From positions 1 through 31,929 of the IMG/VR virus record IMGVR_UViG_3300011116_000802: DNA of 31,929 bases. The stretch is one strand, 5' to 3'. The notes below the pieces were generated by a model that saw nothing but the letters and a program-made list of their open reading frames with translations, was not told where the DNA came from and ran no database searches. Position numbers and translations under genes: made by a program. The first letter of the stretch is position 1; the number at the start of each line of letters is the position of its first letter. Positions 21,171 to 29,499 of the stretch are shown one piece after another. The DNA is from a virus.

Positions 21171-21730
21171 CAGATTCCTTCAAGAATGGAAATGGAGCCG
21201 GATCGGTCGACTCGGATTTTGCGTGTTACGTCGTTGACCGCTCGTTCGGTATTGGCCACAAGCTCGTCCCGATTTGCTTCCAGTGCTGGAGCAAGAAATG
21301 GATATCGGGCTTGTTCGGCCCACGCGGAAGGTGACCCGTCCGCACGAGGACGGCCAGGGTGACGAAAAATCAATTGACCGGCAACACCAGTCTTCTTTGA
21401 TGATCCTCGACGAACGTTCCGCTTGCGACCTTTTTCAAGGTTGCCAATTTCATACAACCGAGCAAGAACATTGCCTTTGCCACCGGCTTTGATCGTTACG
21501 GCACTTTTCGTCGACGACAACTTGATTGTTCGAGGGATTGACGTCGAATGTTGCGCCGCTCGAAGTACCGCATCGTTTTTGATGACCTGCGCCGCTCGAA
21601 GCAAACCTTTGTGAAGTTCTTTTCGAAGTTCAGGTGCGGCTCGATCAAGCGCAATGCCAAGACCTTTTAGTTCAGTCGCATCAATGCCGGCAACACCGGT
21701 CAACGTTTGAGAGGTAAGACGATTTGCCAT
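21170..21730 (-). CDS. HK97 gp10-like head-tail joining / tail completion protein, 186 aa
   Basis: Residues 25-160 have the family pattern: AAPELRKELHKGLLRAAQVI then VTIKAGGKGN ... LYEIGN ... HPGRP, and finally YPFLAPALEANRDELV. The family normally helps finish or join head and tail. In typical gene order it lies before the tail terminator; here it lies between the chaperones and the tape measure. Two bases separate it from the stop of the GT frame. A diverged tail-specific function is possible. Confidence 0.65.
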   Translation of the reverse strand: MANRLTSQTLTGVAGIDATELKGLGIALDRAAPELRKELHKGLLRAAQVIKNDAVLRAAQHSTSIPRTIKLSSTKSAVTIKAGGKGNVLARLYEIGNLEKGRKRNVRRGSSKKTGVAGQLIFRHPGRPRADGSPSAWAEQARYPFLAPALEANRDELVANTERAVNDVTRKIRVDRSGSISILEGI

Positions 21731-21732
21731 GA

Positions 21733-22373
21733 TTACATCCCCCCATTCATCATTGAACGAGCAGCTGCACGTTCTTCGCTAGCAAATTTGCGGATGTTCG
21801 CTACGGTGATGAGCCGGTCAAGAAGTTCTGCCGGTTGATTGTCGATAACGTCTGGCGTCCAGCCGGTCAGTTCAATGATTTCGACAAGTGAGTGGGTTAC
21901 CTGGAGCCAATCGGGAAGATTGGGTTCGCTCAGCTGCCCCCTAAGCGCAAGGTTCAGTCGCTCGAGGGCTGCGTAGGGCTTTCAGGATCGGGATCAACTG
22001 GAGCCTGGAAGAAAGTCTCATCCTTGGCATCGTTGGCTGCCTTTGACAGCACATCAGCGTCGATTGCCGCAATTGCGTCGTACCCATCCGCATCCACAGA
22101 GAACGGATAGGTCCACGACTCCACCATGCAAAGGATGGTTGCAACTTCAATAGCGACAAAGGCTTCAATTTCCTCATCAGAAGCCACTCCTTGTACCGGA
22201 GCGACGTCAGGCGATGGAGTAAGGCCACTGGCCTCGGTTTCCATGCGCTTCACCATTGCTCGCTGATAGCGGATCGTGGCGACTTCAATAGGAAGTCTGA
22301 GCTTGCGCGTAACCAACTTGGGGTCACGAAGAACTGCACTGTTCCCGCTGGGGAGTTCCACCGTCGTAGTCAT
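21733..22373 (-). CDS. Tail assembly chaperone GT (frameshifted long product)
   Basis: A downstream frame in the -1 phase runs from about 21983 to the TAA at 21733. It encodes LERLNLALRGQL, then DWLQVTHSLVEIIELTGW, RLITVANIRKFASEERA and a short end (NGGM). It has no ATG, GTG or TTG start near its beginning; the first is close to its end. It is therefore expected to be reached by programmed -1 frameshifting from the 21954-22373 gene, as in lambda G/GT and many siphophages. Slippage must occur between about 21957 and 21983: a -1 frame stop (TGA) bounds the upstream side and the zero-frame TGA the downstream side. No canonical X-XXY-YYZ heptamer is visible there. Confidence 0.65.
21954..22373 (-). 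CDS. Tail assembly chaperone G, 139 aa
   Basis: An N-terminal beta part (TTTVELPSGNSAVLRDPKLV) and helical centre are followed by an acidic, Pro-rich tail (VDPDPESPTQPSSD). Position between major tail protein and tape measure, an acidic C-terminus and the overlapping downstream frame are the hallmarks of the G chaperone that binds the tape measure during tail assembly. The ATG shares its A with the TGA of the major tail gene (TGATG). Confidence 0.8.
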   Translation of the reverse strand: MTTTVELPSGNSAVLRDPKLVTRKLRLPIEVATIRYQRAMVKRMETEASGLTPSPDVAPVQGVASDEEIEAFVAIEVATILCMVESWTYPFSVDADGYDAIAAIDADVLSKAANDAKDETFFQAPVDPDPESPTQPSSD

Positions 22374-23548
22374 CAGACGTACGTCGTTCCTGAAGCGATG
22401 GAGTTCTTGAGCAGCACCTTGACGGGACTCACGCCGCCTCCAGCCGTTGTGGCGTCAGTGGAGTTGGCAACGCCTTCAAAGTCGAATTCCTCAACGACGT
22501 AAGGCTTTGAGTCCACAACGATTCGAGGATTCATCAAGTTGCACTTCGTCATGGTCACGTTGAGGCCGGTTGATGGGCTTGCTTGCGTTGAGGTAATGAC
22601 GACCGCTGGTTGCGTGTTTTGCGTCACATAGTTGTATTGCGTGTCATCGTTTTTCCAGTAGGTCACTTTTCCAGTGACCTTCAATGGTCCGACCCAAATG
22701 GTTGCTGGGTCTTGCTGACCAATCAAAGCGGCTACTGGTTCGCTGTTTTGACGGCTAAACGAGACTTCGAAGCTTTGCGCCTGGGTAACTCCAGCTGCGG
22801 CAACTGACAACGATCCAGTCCACGCCGGCAGCGGAACAAGAGACGTAAATGAAGCCGACGTCGAAGCACTGGCATACACACCTGATGCACGAGCAATGAA
22901 CTTGGCTGAGTACGACATCAACGCCGATGGGTCAAGGGTCAGCGTCAAGTCGGTGACTTTGCCACCGGCAAAGACTCGAACGTTGAGTCCGTCATAGAAC
23001 CACAAGATCAATGGGGTTGGCTGTTGGTCACCGGCATTGTCAACGCTAAATGCGTGTTGTGAAGGTGTACCAGCGGTGTAATCCTCGGCACCAAAGATGC
23101 TGCCAAGCAGGTAACCGAAGGTGTCGGCGTAGACCGAACCACCAAAGTCCCATGTCGAAGTACGCATGCCTTGAACGATTGCCATTGTCGTAACTGACGA
23201 ACCTTGGAACGACTGGTCCATGAGCTGCGCGTAGTCATCCGCAGGGCTCAACTTCTCGAGTGGCAAGTAGAACGAAGGCGTGTTGGTTGCTGCAATGGCA
23301 ACGTAAGTGTTGACTTCGTGAGCCTTTGCTGGGGTCAACGTAACCGTGGTTGAAGTTCCGCCGGTGTAGGCAAGCACTTCAGTCTGGTCGCCATCAATGA
23401 TGAAGGCATAGCCAGTCGAGGGGATGGTGCCGGCAACATTGGCCAACGTGACTGTCTGAGATGACGTTGTAGTGATTGCAGCGGTGGTTTGGCCGTTGAT
23501 CTTGTCAAGCGAACCGCCAACCCATGTTCTAAATGATGACAGTGGCAT
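22373..23548 (-). CDS. Major tail tube protein, 391 aa
   Basis: Beta-rich protein with Thr/Ser-rich strands. The start contains an insertion (residues 20-95: TTTSSQTVTLANVAGT ... YTGGTSTTVTLTPAKA) that looks like an immunoglobulin-like or hypervariable loop before the FYLPLEKLSPADDYAQLMDQ tube core. The C-terminal half (SFEVSFSRQNSEPVAAL, VTYWKNDDTQYNYV) has the typical tube-protein pattern. AAGGAG six bases before the ATG is strong, as expected for an abundant protein. It is followed by the chaperones in the standard order. Confidence 0.85.
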   Translation of the reverse strand: MPLSSFRTWVGGSLDKINGQTTAAITTTSSQTVTLANVAGTIPSTGYAFIIDGDQTEVLAYTGGTSTTVTLTPAKAHEVNTYVAIAATNTPSFYLPLEKLSPADDYAQLMDQSFQGSSVTTMAIVQGMRTSTWDFGGSVYADTFGYLLGSIFGAEDYTAGTPSQHAFSVDNAGDQQPTPLILWFYDGLNVRVFAGGKVTDLTLTLDPSALMSYSAKFIARASGVYASASTSASFTSLVPLPAWTGSLSVAAAGVTQAQSFEVSFSRQNSEPVAALIGQQDPATIWVGPLKVTGKVTYWKNDDTQYNYVTQNTQPAVVITSTQASPSTGLNVTMTKCNLMNPRIVVDSKPYVVEEFDFEGVANSTDATTAGGGVSPVKVLLKNSIASGTTYV

Positions 23549-23557
23549 CGCTACTCC

Positions 23558-23719
23558 TTAGTTGTCTGAGGTTTCGGTCTTTGAAGATTTGCCAGCTGCG
23601 ACTTCTTCAAAGAAATTGATGTTTGGGTTTTCTGAGGCGTCAATGACGTCGCCAGGAGCAAGTTCGCCAAGATCGGTGAACCTTCGGCTGTAGGGATAGG
23701 TCATCTTGTATTGCGGCAT
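23558..23719 (-). CDS. Small tail-associated protein, 53 aa
   Basis: Starts MPQYKMTYPYSRRFTDLGEL and has the layout of small proteins that commonly precede the actinophage major tail gene (PY-rich start, PGDVIDA middle). AGGAG, overlapping the upstream TAG stop, lies four bases before the ATG. An earlier ATG at 23743 is less likely since it would overlap the tail terminator gene. Function unknown. Confidence 0.65.
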   Translation of the reverse strand: MPQYKMTYPYSRRFTDLGELAPGDVIDASENPNINFFEEVAAGKSSKTETSDN

Positions 23720-23726
23720 TTCGCTC

Positions 23727-24191
23727 CTAAATGGTTGCTTCAACGTGAATGGTCAAGACAATGTCGACTTGAACGCCGGCAGGGCTTTGAATCGGTACTG
23801 GTTCGCCACCGCTTGAACCGCTTGGATAGATGACTTCAACCTGATTTGCGCAGGTTGGATCATTTCTCACGGCAGTTTCGACGTAACCGGCCAACGTCCA
23901 TGCTCGATTGAGCACTGTTGATCCTTCGTCGTTGGAGAACACTGAAACCGTGACCTCGAGGTCGTAAGACTCTCGAAGTGCATTGGCTTGAAGTGAGCCA
24001 ACAAGGGACATTGACGTCACGTTGCGATTTGCTGAACCGCTTAAGTAAATGACTTCATCGCTGATATCGGGACCAGGGGTTCCGAGGCAAATGGTCATTT
24101 GCTTGTAATACGCATCACCAACGCACGCACTTTGAATGTCGGTAAGCAGCTGCGCAACGACGCCAGGAACAGTTGAGACCGGAACGGTCAT
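23727..24191 (-). CDS. Tail terminator / tail completion protein, 154 aa
   Basis: Alpha/beta protein with VPGVVAQLLTDIQSA (helix), VEVIY ... and a C-terminal strand QVDIVLTIHVEATI, matching the pattern of actinophage tail-terminator proteins, which cap the tube at the head end. Position between the connector and major tail protein agrees. The ATG shares its A with the upstream TAA (TAATG). Confidence 0.7.
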   Translation of the reverse strand: MTVPVSTVPGVVAQLLTDIQSACVGDAYYKQMTICLGTPGPDISDEVIYLSGSANRNVTSMSLVGSLQANALRESYDLEVTVSVFSNDEGSTVLNRAWTLAGYVETAVRNDPTCANQVEVIYPSGSSGGEPVPIQSPAGVQVDIVLTIHVEATI

Positions 24192-25147
24192 TAGAAGACC
24201 GCCGGTGGCTTCTTCGATGGCATGAGTAGCTCACGCACTCGATTTGGCACAAAGAATCCAAGAATCTCGCGCCCTGGTTCGACTTCGTCTGCTTCGTAGC
24301 CAGGAATGCCAATGTTTGGTCGTCGACGCTGAGTTTGAGAAAAGTTAATCCGAACAAGCTCGAGCGCACCAAGGGTGATGTTGGTGTCAATTGTTTGCCG
24401 GCCACAGACGTAAATCACTTGGACGGTTTGCCGGCCACCTTGGAACGATTGGGTTCCACCACCAGGCGTCCTTCGAATGAGTCGGCCGGTGGCGGTCTCA
24501 ATTTGAACGCTGTAAACCTGACCTTCGCTTGGGTCTTGAATGATTGCCAATGGCCATTGAACTGAACCGACATATTCGGTAACGGACATGACGTTGACAA
24601 TTGGACGCTGGCGCAAGATGACCGTGTCGGTTCCACCGTCATGCCATTCCTCAACTGTTTTTTGAATGACTGGTCCGACCAAAAACTCAACGACTGGTCC
24701 AAGACCTTGGATCATGCGAACAAGCTTGGCGTCTTCGTTCTTGTTTGTGGCAGGAATTTGAAGGTAGTCCTTCGCTTCGGCCAAAGAAATGATTTGGTTT
24801 CCACCGGTCGTCGTCAGATTTTGCTCAATGTTGATCGACAAATACCCATCAGCCGGTGCGGTCTGAACGCTGCTATCGGCATAAGTGACGATGAAGTTGG
24901 CCATGAACTGACCAGCGGTTGCTGTTTGGGTTGCCGTAAACGTGAAACTGACAGCACCAGTTGCGGCGTTGGTAACCGTTGCCGTTGCGTTGATGGCTGG
25001 TGAAACGGCCGTCAAAGTGCGCATGACAAATTTGACCGTTGCACCGGTCAAGTTCAGTGCGTTGCCATCGATATCGGTCAACGTTTGAGTGAGCACAGGC
25101 TTTGTGTCGCCCTGGCGAATAACGAAATCGTAGGCAGTTTGAGCCAT
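24191..25147 (-). CDS. Fusion: BppU-like N-domain plus head-tail connector (gp6/gp15-like), 318 aa
   Basis: Residues 1-110 resemble the BppU N-terminal beta domain: FVIRQGDTKPVLTQTLTD, GATVKFVMR, then GQFMANFIVTYADSS and LSINIEQNL. Residues 118-318 match head-tail connector proteins of the HK97 gp6 type: ISLAEAKDYLQIPATNKNED, QKTVEEWHDGGTDTVILRQR, then ALELVRINFSQTQRR. Known connectors are usually about 100-200 residues without this N-part. The fused domain may decorate the neck. The ATG shares its A with the upstream TAA. I recognise both halves by pattern only. Confidence 0.7.
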   Translation of the reverse strand: MAQTAYDFVIRQGDTKPVLTQTLTDIDGNALNLTGATVKFVMRTLTAVSPAINATATVTNAATGAVSFTFTATQTATAGQFMANFIVTYADSSVQTAPADGYLSINIEQNLTTTGGNQIISLAEAKDYLQIPATNKNEDAKLVRMIQGLGPVVEFLVGPVIQKTVEEWHDGGTDTVILRQRPIVNVMSVTEYVGSVQWPLAIIQDPSEGQVYSVQIETATGRLIRRTPGGGTQSFQGGRQTVQVIYVCGRQTIDTNITLGALELVRINFSQTQRRRPNIGIPGYEADEVEPGREILGFFVPNRVRELLMPSKKPPAVF

Positions 25148-25503
25148 TACAGGAACGTGACCTCAGTTGGAGCCGATGTTGCTGCACTTGCGTTGAGCAC
25201 CAGCGACGTAGCGCCTGATGGAACTGGAATGACCGTGAATGGTGCGTAATTCGGGTTGCCAATTGTGCAACCACCAGAATCAAGGTTGGTACGAACCTTG
25301 ATGGTTTGCGTAATCGACGATGACAACACGATCATGGCAACCACAGCTTGTGAGGGAATGGCAATGCTGTTGTCACCGCTGGTGAGCGTCACACTGACAA
25401 TTGAACTGACGGTGTTGGCGTTGGTTGAAGAAATGGGACCGACGAACTTTTCGCCTGACAACATTCCAACCACGGCACCGCTGACGGTAAGTGAACTGGT
25501 CAC
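25147..25503 (-). CDS. Beta-rich structural-type hypothetical protein, 118 aa
   Basis: Almost entirely Ser/Thr/Val-rich beta strands (SIVSVTLTSGDNSIAIPSQ, ATSLVLNASAATSA) with one CTIGNP motif. Short all-beta proteins here are candidates for capsid decoration or head-tail stopper roles. The start is GTG six bases after the upstream stop, with a GAGG about nine bases ahead. No family recognised. Confidence 0.65.
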   Translation of the reverse strand: MTSSLTVSGAVVGMLSGEKFVGPISSTNANTVSSIVSVTLTSGDNSIAIPSQAVVAMIVLSSSITQTIKVRTNLDSGGCTIGNPNYAPFTVIPVPSGATSLVLNASAATSAPTEVTFL

Positions 25504-25506
25504 TGA

Positions 25507-25761
25507 TTACGCCTCGGAAACGTCGGCAGCAGCGGCCTTCGAAGCCTTAGTGGCTTTCGTTGCTGGCTTGATACCAAGAAAGCCTTCGACCGAAGCAATT
25601 TCAGCCTTGATGGCGGCGATTCGAGATTCAGCCTTTACAGCTGCGGCGTCAACCAATTTGACGATGCGCACAACAAGCGACTCGAGCTCAGCCTTCAAAG
25701 CAGTCAAGTATTGCTCGGCTTTGTCTTTGTCAGTTGCCGGTTGAAAGCTTGTGTCAGTCAT
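25507..25761 (-). CDS. Helical protein with Ala/Lys-rich tail, 84 aa
   Basis: Residues 15-60 form a long charged helix (KDKAEQYLTALKAELESLV, then KAESRIAAIKAEIASVEGF), followed by a Lys/Ala repeat (KATKATKASKAAAADV). GGAGG five bases before the ATG is strong. It is the first gene after the double hairpin downstream of the capsid gene. Lys/Ala repeats suggest nucleic-acid or capsid surface contact, but no function is known. Confidence 0.7.
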   Translation of the reverse strand: MTDTSFQPATDKDKAEQYLTALKAELESLVVRIVKLVDAAAVKAESRIAAIKAEIASVEGFLGIKPATKATKASKAAAADVSEA

Positions 25762-25795
25762 TTTGTCCTCCAAGGGACTAGGGATCGAGGAATGA

Positions 25796-25863
25796 ATGTG
25801 TAGGGGAATCGGCGGTGGTTTCCGATTCCCCTACACATCCATTCCTGCAAGCAGGAATGGATG
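25796..25863 (-). terminator. Double hairpin after the major capsid gene
   Basis: Two adjacent perfect inverted repeats: 25796-25812 pairs with 25822-25838 (17 bp, 9-base loop), and 25836-25847 pairs with 25852-25863 (12 bp, 4-base loop). They overlap by three bases. No U-tract follows on the minus strand (ACACATTCATTCC), so this is not a classical intrinsic terminator. In position it separates the highly expressed capsid gene from the downstream structural genes, suggesting partial termination, RNA processing or 3' end protection. Confidence 0.7.
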
Positions 25864-25894
25864 CGCCTGGGAGAGGACCAGGTGGGGTGTCGGA

Positions 25895-27292
25895 CTAGAA
25901 GCCCGAAGGCGCCGTGAGGCCGGTGCCTGAGATGACCGAAACGGCCGAGGCGTAACGAGGCAGGAATGCCACGTAGTTGTACGCCTGGAACCGCACGCCA
26001 AGGGTGCCGGAAAGGATCTCTGGCAGAACGCGCATGCGCATTGCACCTTCGAACCACAGCAAGTCGTCACCACGGACGACGTAGATTTCGTCCTGGTTGG
26101 TGCCGGCGCCGTAGGTCGTGCCGATGTTTCCGTCGATTGCAACCGGAACGCCAGCCGAGAAGTTGGCGACGTAGCCCTCAGCGGCAGCGGCGTTAGACGT
26201 CGCAATGCTGTTGTAGGACGTTGCGTTTGGAACAACCAGAGGACGGTTGGACGTGTCGAGACCAGCGGCAAGCCAGTAGTAACGACGCGGGTGCATCCAG
26301 ATGGTCGTGCCATCGACGCGCTTGCGGTTTTGAGCGAGTTGGCTGATGCCCTGAAGGACAGGAGCGAACAGCTCAGGTTGCGTAGGCGAAGCGTCGGTGT
26401 AGGTGATGGCGTTGGTGCCGGAAAGCGCACGAATACCAGTCACTTGGCCGCTTGAGCCGGTTCCAGCCAAAGCCTGCAAGTCGCACTGTTGGTTGTACGA
26501 AGTTGCGAGGTCTTGGAAGATGACCTGGTCCATGAGACCGTTCGGAGCCTGCTCGAGCAGCTGCAAGGAAATGTCTTCCTGACCAGCAATCGTGCGGACT
26601 GGAGCGGTGACGTAGCTGGAAACCATGTCAGTCGACGAGACTGACGCGTTGTCAGCGGTCTGAATGGCGGTCGTTGCAGCGGTGGTGACCGACGGAACGT
26701 TGATCGAGTTCGTGCCTTCAGGCAGGTCAACCTGACGAAGGGAGTTCACGAATGGACGACCAAAGCGCAGGTAGTCAATCCACTGGTCTTCGAGCCACAG
26801 TGGCGGAACGAAGTAGCCGGCGGAGCTGGTTGACGTTGACGCCGCACGGGTTTCGAACGTTGCACCCTTGACAGCGGCGCGTTGCTCGGAAAGACGACGA
26901 CCGGAACGACGCTGCAATTCAACGTCCATTTCGGTGGCGTGGCGGTCAAGACGAGCGCGTGCTTCCGAAGCGTTTCCACGACCAACACCAAGCCCAGCAA
27001 GAGCACGGTCGGCGTAGTAGGACGTCGGGGCGTAGCGTGCGTAGGTCAAAGGCTCTGCTTTGACTTCGACGCGTGGGGCAGCCTCAGCGGCAGCCTTACG
27101 GGCCTCGGTCACGGCTTCGATGTCGGCGATACGGTCGCCAAGTTCACGAAGCTCGGTGGTGAGTTCGTCGAATTCGACGCGCTCTTGGTCTGAGAAGGAA
27201 CCGTCGGAACGGCCTTCAGCGGCGGTCAAGATTGCCTCGGCACGCTCGCTCTTGGTTGCGCGCTCTGCGCGCAAAGTCTCGATGAGAGACAT
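25895..27292 (-). CDS. Major capsid protein, HK97 fold, 465 aa
   Basis: Residues 1-150 are the helical, charged delta/scaffold domain (LRAERATKSERAEAIL ... ADIEAVTEARKAA), removed by the protease. The core starts at about GYFVPPLWLEDQWIDYL, with the P-domain (SINVPSVTTAATTAIQTAD ... SYVTAPVRTIAGQEDIS), the IWMHPRRYYWL segment and the C-terminal LSGTLGVRFQAYNYVAFLPRY strand, all typical of HK97-like capsids. AAGGAAG eight bases before the ATG at 27292 is preferred over upstream starts. The double hairpin follows. Confidence 0.95.
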   Translation of the reverse strand: MSLIETLRAERATKSERAEAILTAAEGRSDGSFSDQERVEFDELTTELRELGDRIADIEAVTEARKAAAEAAPRVEVKAEPLTYARYAPTSYYADRALAGLGVGRGNASEARARLDRHATEMDVELQRRSGRRLSEQRAAVKGATFETRAASTSTSSAGYFVPPLWLEDQWIDYLRFGRPFVNSLRQVDLPEGTNSINVPSVTTAATTAIQTADNASVSSTDMVSSYVTAPVRTIAGQEDISLQLLEQAPNGLMDQVIFQDLATSYNQQCDLQALAGTGSSGQVTGIRALSGTNAITYTDASPTQPELFAPVLQGISQLAQNRKRVDGTTIWMHPRRYYWLAAGLDTSNRPLVVPNATSYNSIATSNAAAAEGYVANFSAGVPVAIDGNIGTTYGAGTNQDEIYVVRGDDLLWFEGAMRMRVLPEILSGTLGVRFQAYNYVAFLPRYASAVSVISGTGLTAPSGF

Positions 27293-27432
27293 GGCGTCAC
27301 TTCCTTTCGAAGTGTTGTAGTTGTTTGGGTTCATCGGGTTGCTAACGAACAACGGTCAAGGCAGGTTGACAGTTGGCTCTTACGTTGATGATGTTGAGCG
27401 CGTGCGCGACTTGTTACTGCGGTTACTGCGAC

Positions 27433-28212
27433 TTAGCCGGCAATGACAAGCTGGAGGCGCCGACGAGCGATCTCCAAGTCATTGCGGACTGGTTCGGTGG
27501 CTACTGGAGCCAGCGATCTAATAAGGGCGAAACGCTCGTCAAGAGCAAGCAACGTTGCTTCGTCGAGTTCGCCACGGCTGATGAGTCCATCTAACGCCTC
27601 GAGCAGCTGTTCGGGACTTGCTTGACGGCCGCCTTCATTGCGAAGCGACACAAGCCCAGCGGTGTGAGGGTTGGCACCGTAATTCACAGCGGAAACGTCG
27701 CCGTGGTGCAAATTCACTTCCGTAATGGCTCGGTCGGTGTAGTCCGAATTCCATTCTTGAGCGGTAACTCGAAAGGCAAATGACATTTCGTCAATGTCGC
27801 CACGCTCAATGGCTGAACGAAGAGCGATGACTTGAGGATTCATTGGGTCAAGGCGTGCTTCGGCGTACAGGCCGGTGCCATCTTCAACCAGGACAAGTGT
27901 TCCTGGCTTGGTGCGCGCAAGCGCCATTCCTTCGTGGTTGATAAGAAAGTTGACGTCAGGGTTTTCTGCCAACGTCCGTTTGAATGCTCCAGCTACAATT
28001 CGTTCTGTCCAAGGACCGAGCATGTCTTCCATGCGGTAGTCCAAGTTCGTCACGGTTGCGTAACCGGTGTAGTGCAGTTCTGAACCACCAGTGCCGTTGG
28101 CAACGTCACGAAGCTCGAAGTCTGACGAGTTGACTCGTCGTGACTCGCGAACATTGCGAAGGTCTTCGCGAGTCGTGGTGAGCAATGAATCAGGTGCGGT
28201 GAGCGTGTCCAT
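27433..28212 (-). CDS. Prohead protease, HK97/U35 family, 259 aa
   Basis: Catalytic His 93 in FLINHEG and Ser 144 in DEMSFAFRV are in the family positions, with SAVNYGANP after them. The N-terminus (SELHYTGYATVTNLDYRMED) and GAFKRTL pattern agree. The protease removes capsid delta domains during maturation. A long helical C-terminal tail (about 200-259) may act as internal scaffold. TAGGAGG five bases before the ATG is near perfect. The gap 27293-27432 holds no gene, only a tandem 9-bp GTTACTGCG repeat at 27413-27430 and a TTGACC box that is a weak promoter candidate. Confidence 0.92.
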   Translation of the reverse strand: MDTLTAPDSLLTTTREDLRNVRESRRVNSSDFELRDVANGTGGSELHYTGYATVTNLDYRMEDMLGPWTERIVAGAFKRTLAENPDVNFLINHEGMALARTKPGTLVLVEDGTGLYAEARLDPMNPQVIALRSAIERGDIDEMSFAFRVTAQEWNSDYTDRAITEVNLHHGDVSAVNYGANPHTAGLVSLRNEGGRQASPEQLLEALDGLISRGELDEATLLALDERFALIRSLAPVATEPVRNDLEIARRRLQLVIAG

Positions 28213-28220
28213 GAAGCCTC

Positions 28221-29498
28221 CTAGTTGGCTGACGAGCTCGAAGGAATGATTTCGTCTGGGTCTTTCGGATCGGGTTCGGCGTCATCGGGTTCGGCCAATC
28301 CCATTAGTGATCCGTTCTGTGCTGAGTTGAGCGGTGCCATCAAGTTCTCAGCCCACTCGTCATCGATAAGCGGCAAATCTTCCGCCATGCGAATTTCATT
28401 GGTGGTAATTGCGCCAATGGTTCGTCCAATTTGGTATCGCTGCCAACGTTGCAACGAATCGCCACGAAGTCGGCCACTCAAATCAAACTTGACGTAGTTG
28501 CCTCGGGGAATCATCGCCGTGAAAGCGTCTTCGATTCGACTGAGATAACCCATCAGCGTGTTTCGTACGAAACCGATTTCTTGTTGTTCGATTCCTGTTC
28601 CCCAAGACGTTGTTTTGTCTTGTTCGCCTGCCATGTGTGCAGGGATGCGGAAAATTGAAAAGATTTCGGCTCGGCTGTATTGCCGAGTTTCAAGGAACTG
28701 AGCATCTTTTGGTGCAATCGAAATTTGCTGCCACTCAACATCGCCGGTCAGTACGGCCGGCATGAACTGGTTGCCAATGCCTTGATGGCTTTGCATCCAC
28801 TTTTGCGCCAGCAAACGGGCTTCGTCTTCATCCAAGTCTCCATTGACCTTGAGAACGCCGTCAGGTCGACTTGAGTTTGAGTAAAAAGAGCCGGCCGAAA
28901 GATCAGCTGCTCGAGCAAGACCAAATGAGTTGCGGAAAATCTCAATCGGGTTGAGTCCATAGACCGCACCTGGGGCCATTTGATAGGGAATGTGAAAGAC
29001 GTCTTCCCATTTCATTGGCGTCTGGCCAAATTGAATTGCTACGTCGCCGGTGCTTGGATCGCGACGAATTTGCACGCCGTCAGGATTGACCAGGACAACT
29101 TGGAGTGGATAACCCCGACGGTCGCGCTGCACGATTTTGCCCCAGGCATTGCCACGAAGCGCCATTGAACGTACAACTTGATCCAAGAAGTTCAACCTGG
29201 TCACTTCCGACCAAGGTTGATTGACCACTGGGCTTAGTTCAACTTCCTTTTTCGCTGCACCTTGCCCAATGAATTGTCGCATTGGAAGCGTCGAAACTGC
29301 ATCAGCAAGAATGTTGACTGACGTTGAAACTGCACTGATTGCTTGAGCAGAACGTTCGGAAATTGACGTTCCGGCAACGTTCATTGCCAACATGCCGTTG
29401 GTGGGTGGCGTGCTGTCACCCCAAGGCATCATCGGATTGGCACCTCGAGCCTCTGAAAGCCCTTCGGAACGCCGCAAGGCGGACGAAAACAAGCCCAC
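28221..29498 (-). CDS. Portal protein, HK97 family, 425 aa
   Basis: The sequence has the family pattern: SISERSAQAISAVSTSVNILADAVSTLPM, LNFLDQVVRSMALRGNAW, KWEDVFHIPYQ, FRIPAHMAGEQD, and TFGTGIEQQEIGF-type ...SWGTGIEQQEIGFVRNTL. It forms the dodecameric vertex for DNA entry. The GTG start has AGGGAAA about eight bases ahead. A short acidic C-terminus (PDDAEPDPKDPDEI) follows. Confidence 0.95.
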   Translation of the reverse strand: MGLFSSALRRSEGLSEARGANPMMPWGDSTPPTNGMLAMNVAGTSISERSAQAISAVSTSVNILADAVSTLPMRQFIGQGAAKKEVELSPVVNQPWSEVTRLNFLDQVVRSMALRGNAWGKIVQRDRRGYPLQVVLVNPDGVQIRRDPSTGDVAIQFGQTPMKWEDVFHIPYQMAPGAVYGLNPIEIFRNSFGLARAADLSAGSFYSNSSRPDGVLKVNGDLDEDEARLLAQKWMQSHQGIGNQFMPAVLTGDVEWQQISIAPKDAQFLETRQYSRAEIFSIFRIPAHMAGEQDKTTSWGTGIEQQEIGFVRNTLMGYLSRIEDAFTAMIPRGNYVKFDLSGRLRGDSLQRWQRYQIGRTIGAITTNEIRMAEDLPLIDDEWAENLMAPLNSAQNGSLMGLAEPDDAEPDPKDPDEIIPSSSSAN

Positions 29499-29499
29499 G

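Noticed and set aside
25256-25744. Plus-strand open frame of 162 codons opposite two small head genes
   Set aside because: Alternating Ser/Ala/Thr content mirrors the opposite strand. The minus-strand genes have ribosome binding sites and tight spacing.
25831-26430. Minus-strand frame of 199 codons within the capsid gene
   Set aside because: It lies entirely in another frame of the capsid region and is Arg/Pro/Ser/Thr-rich, a typical shadow.
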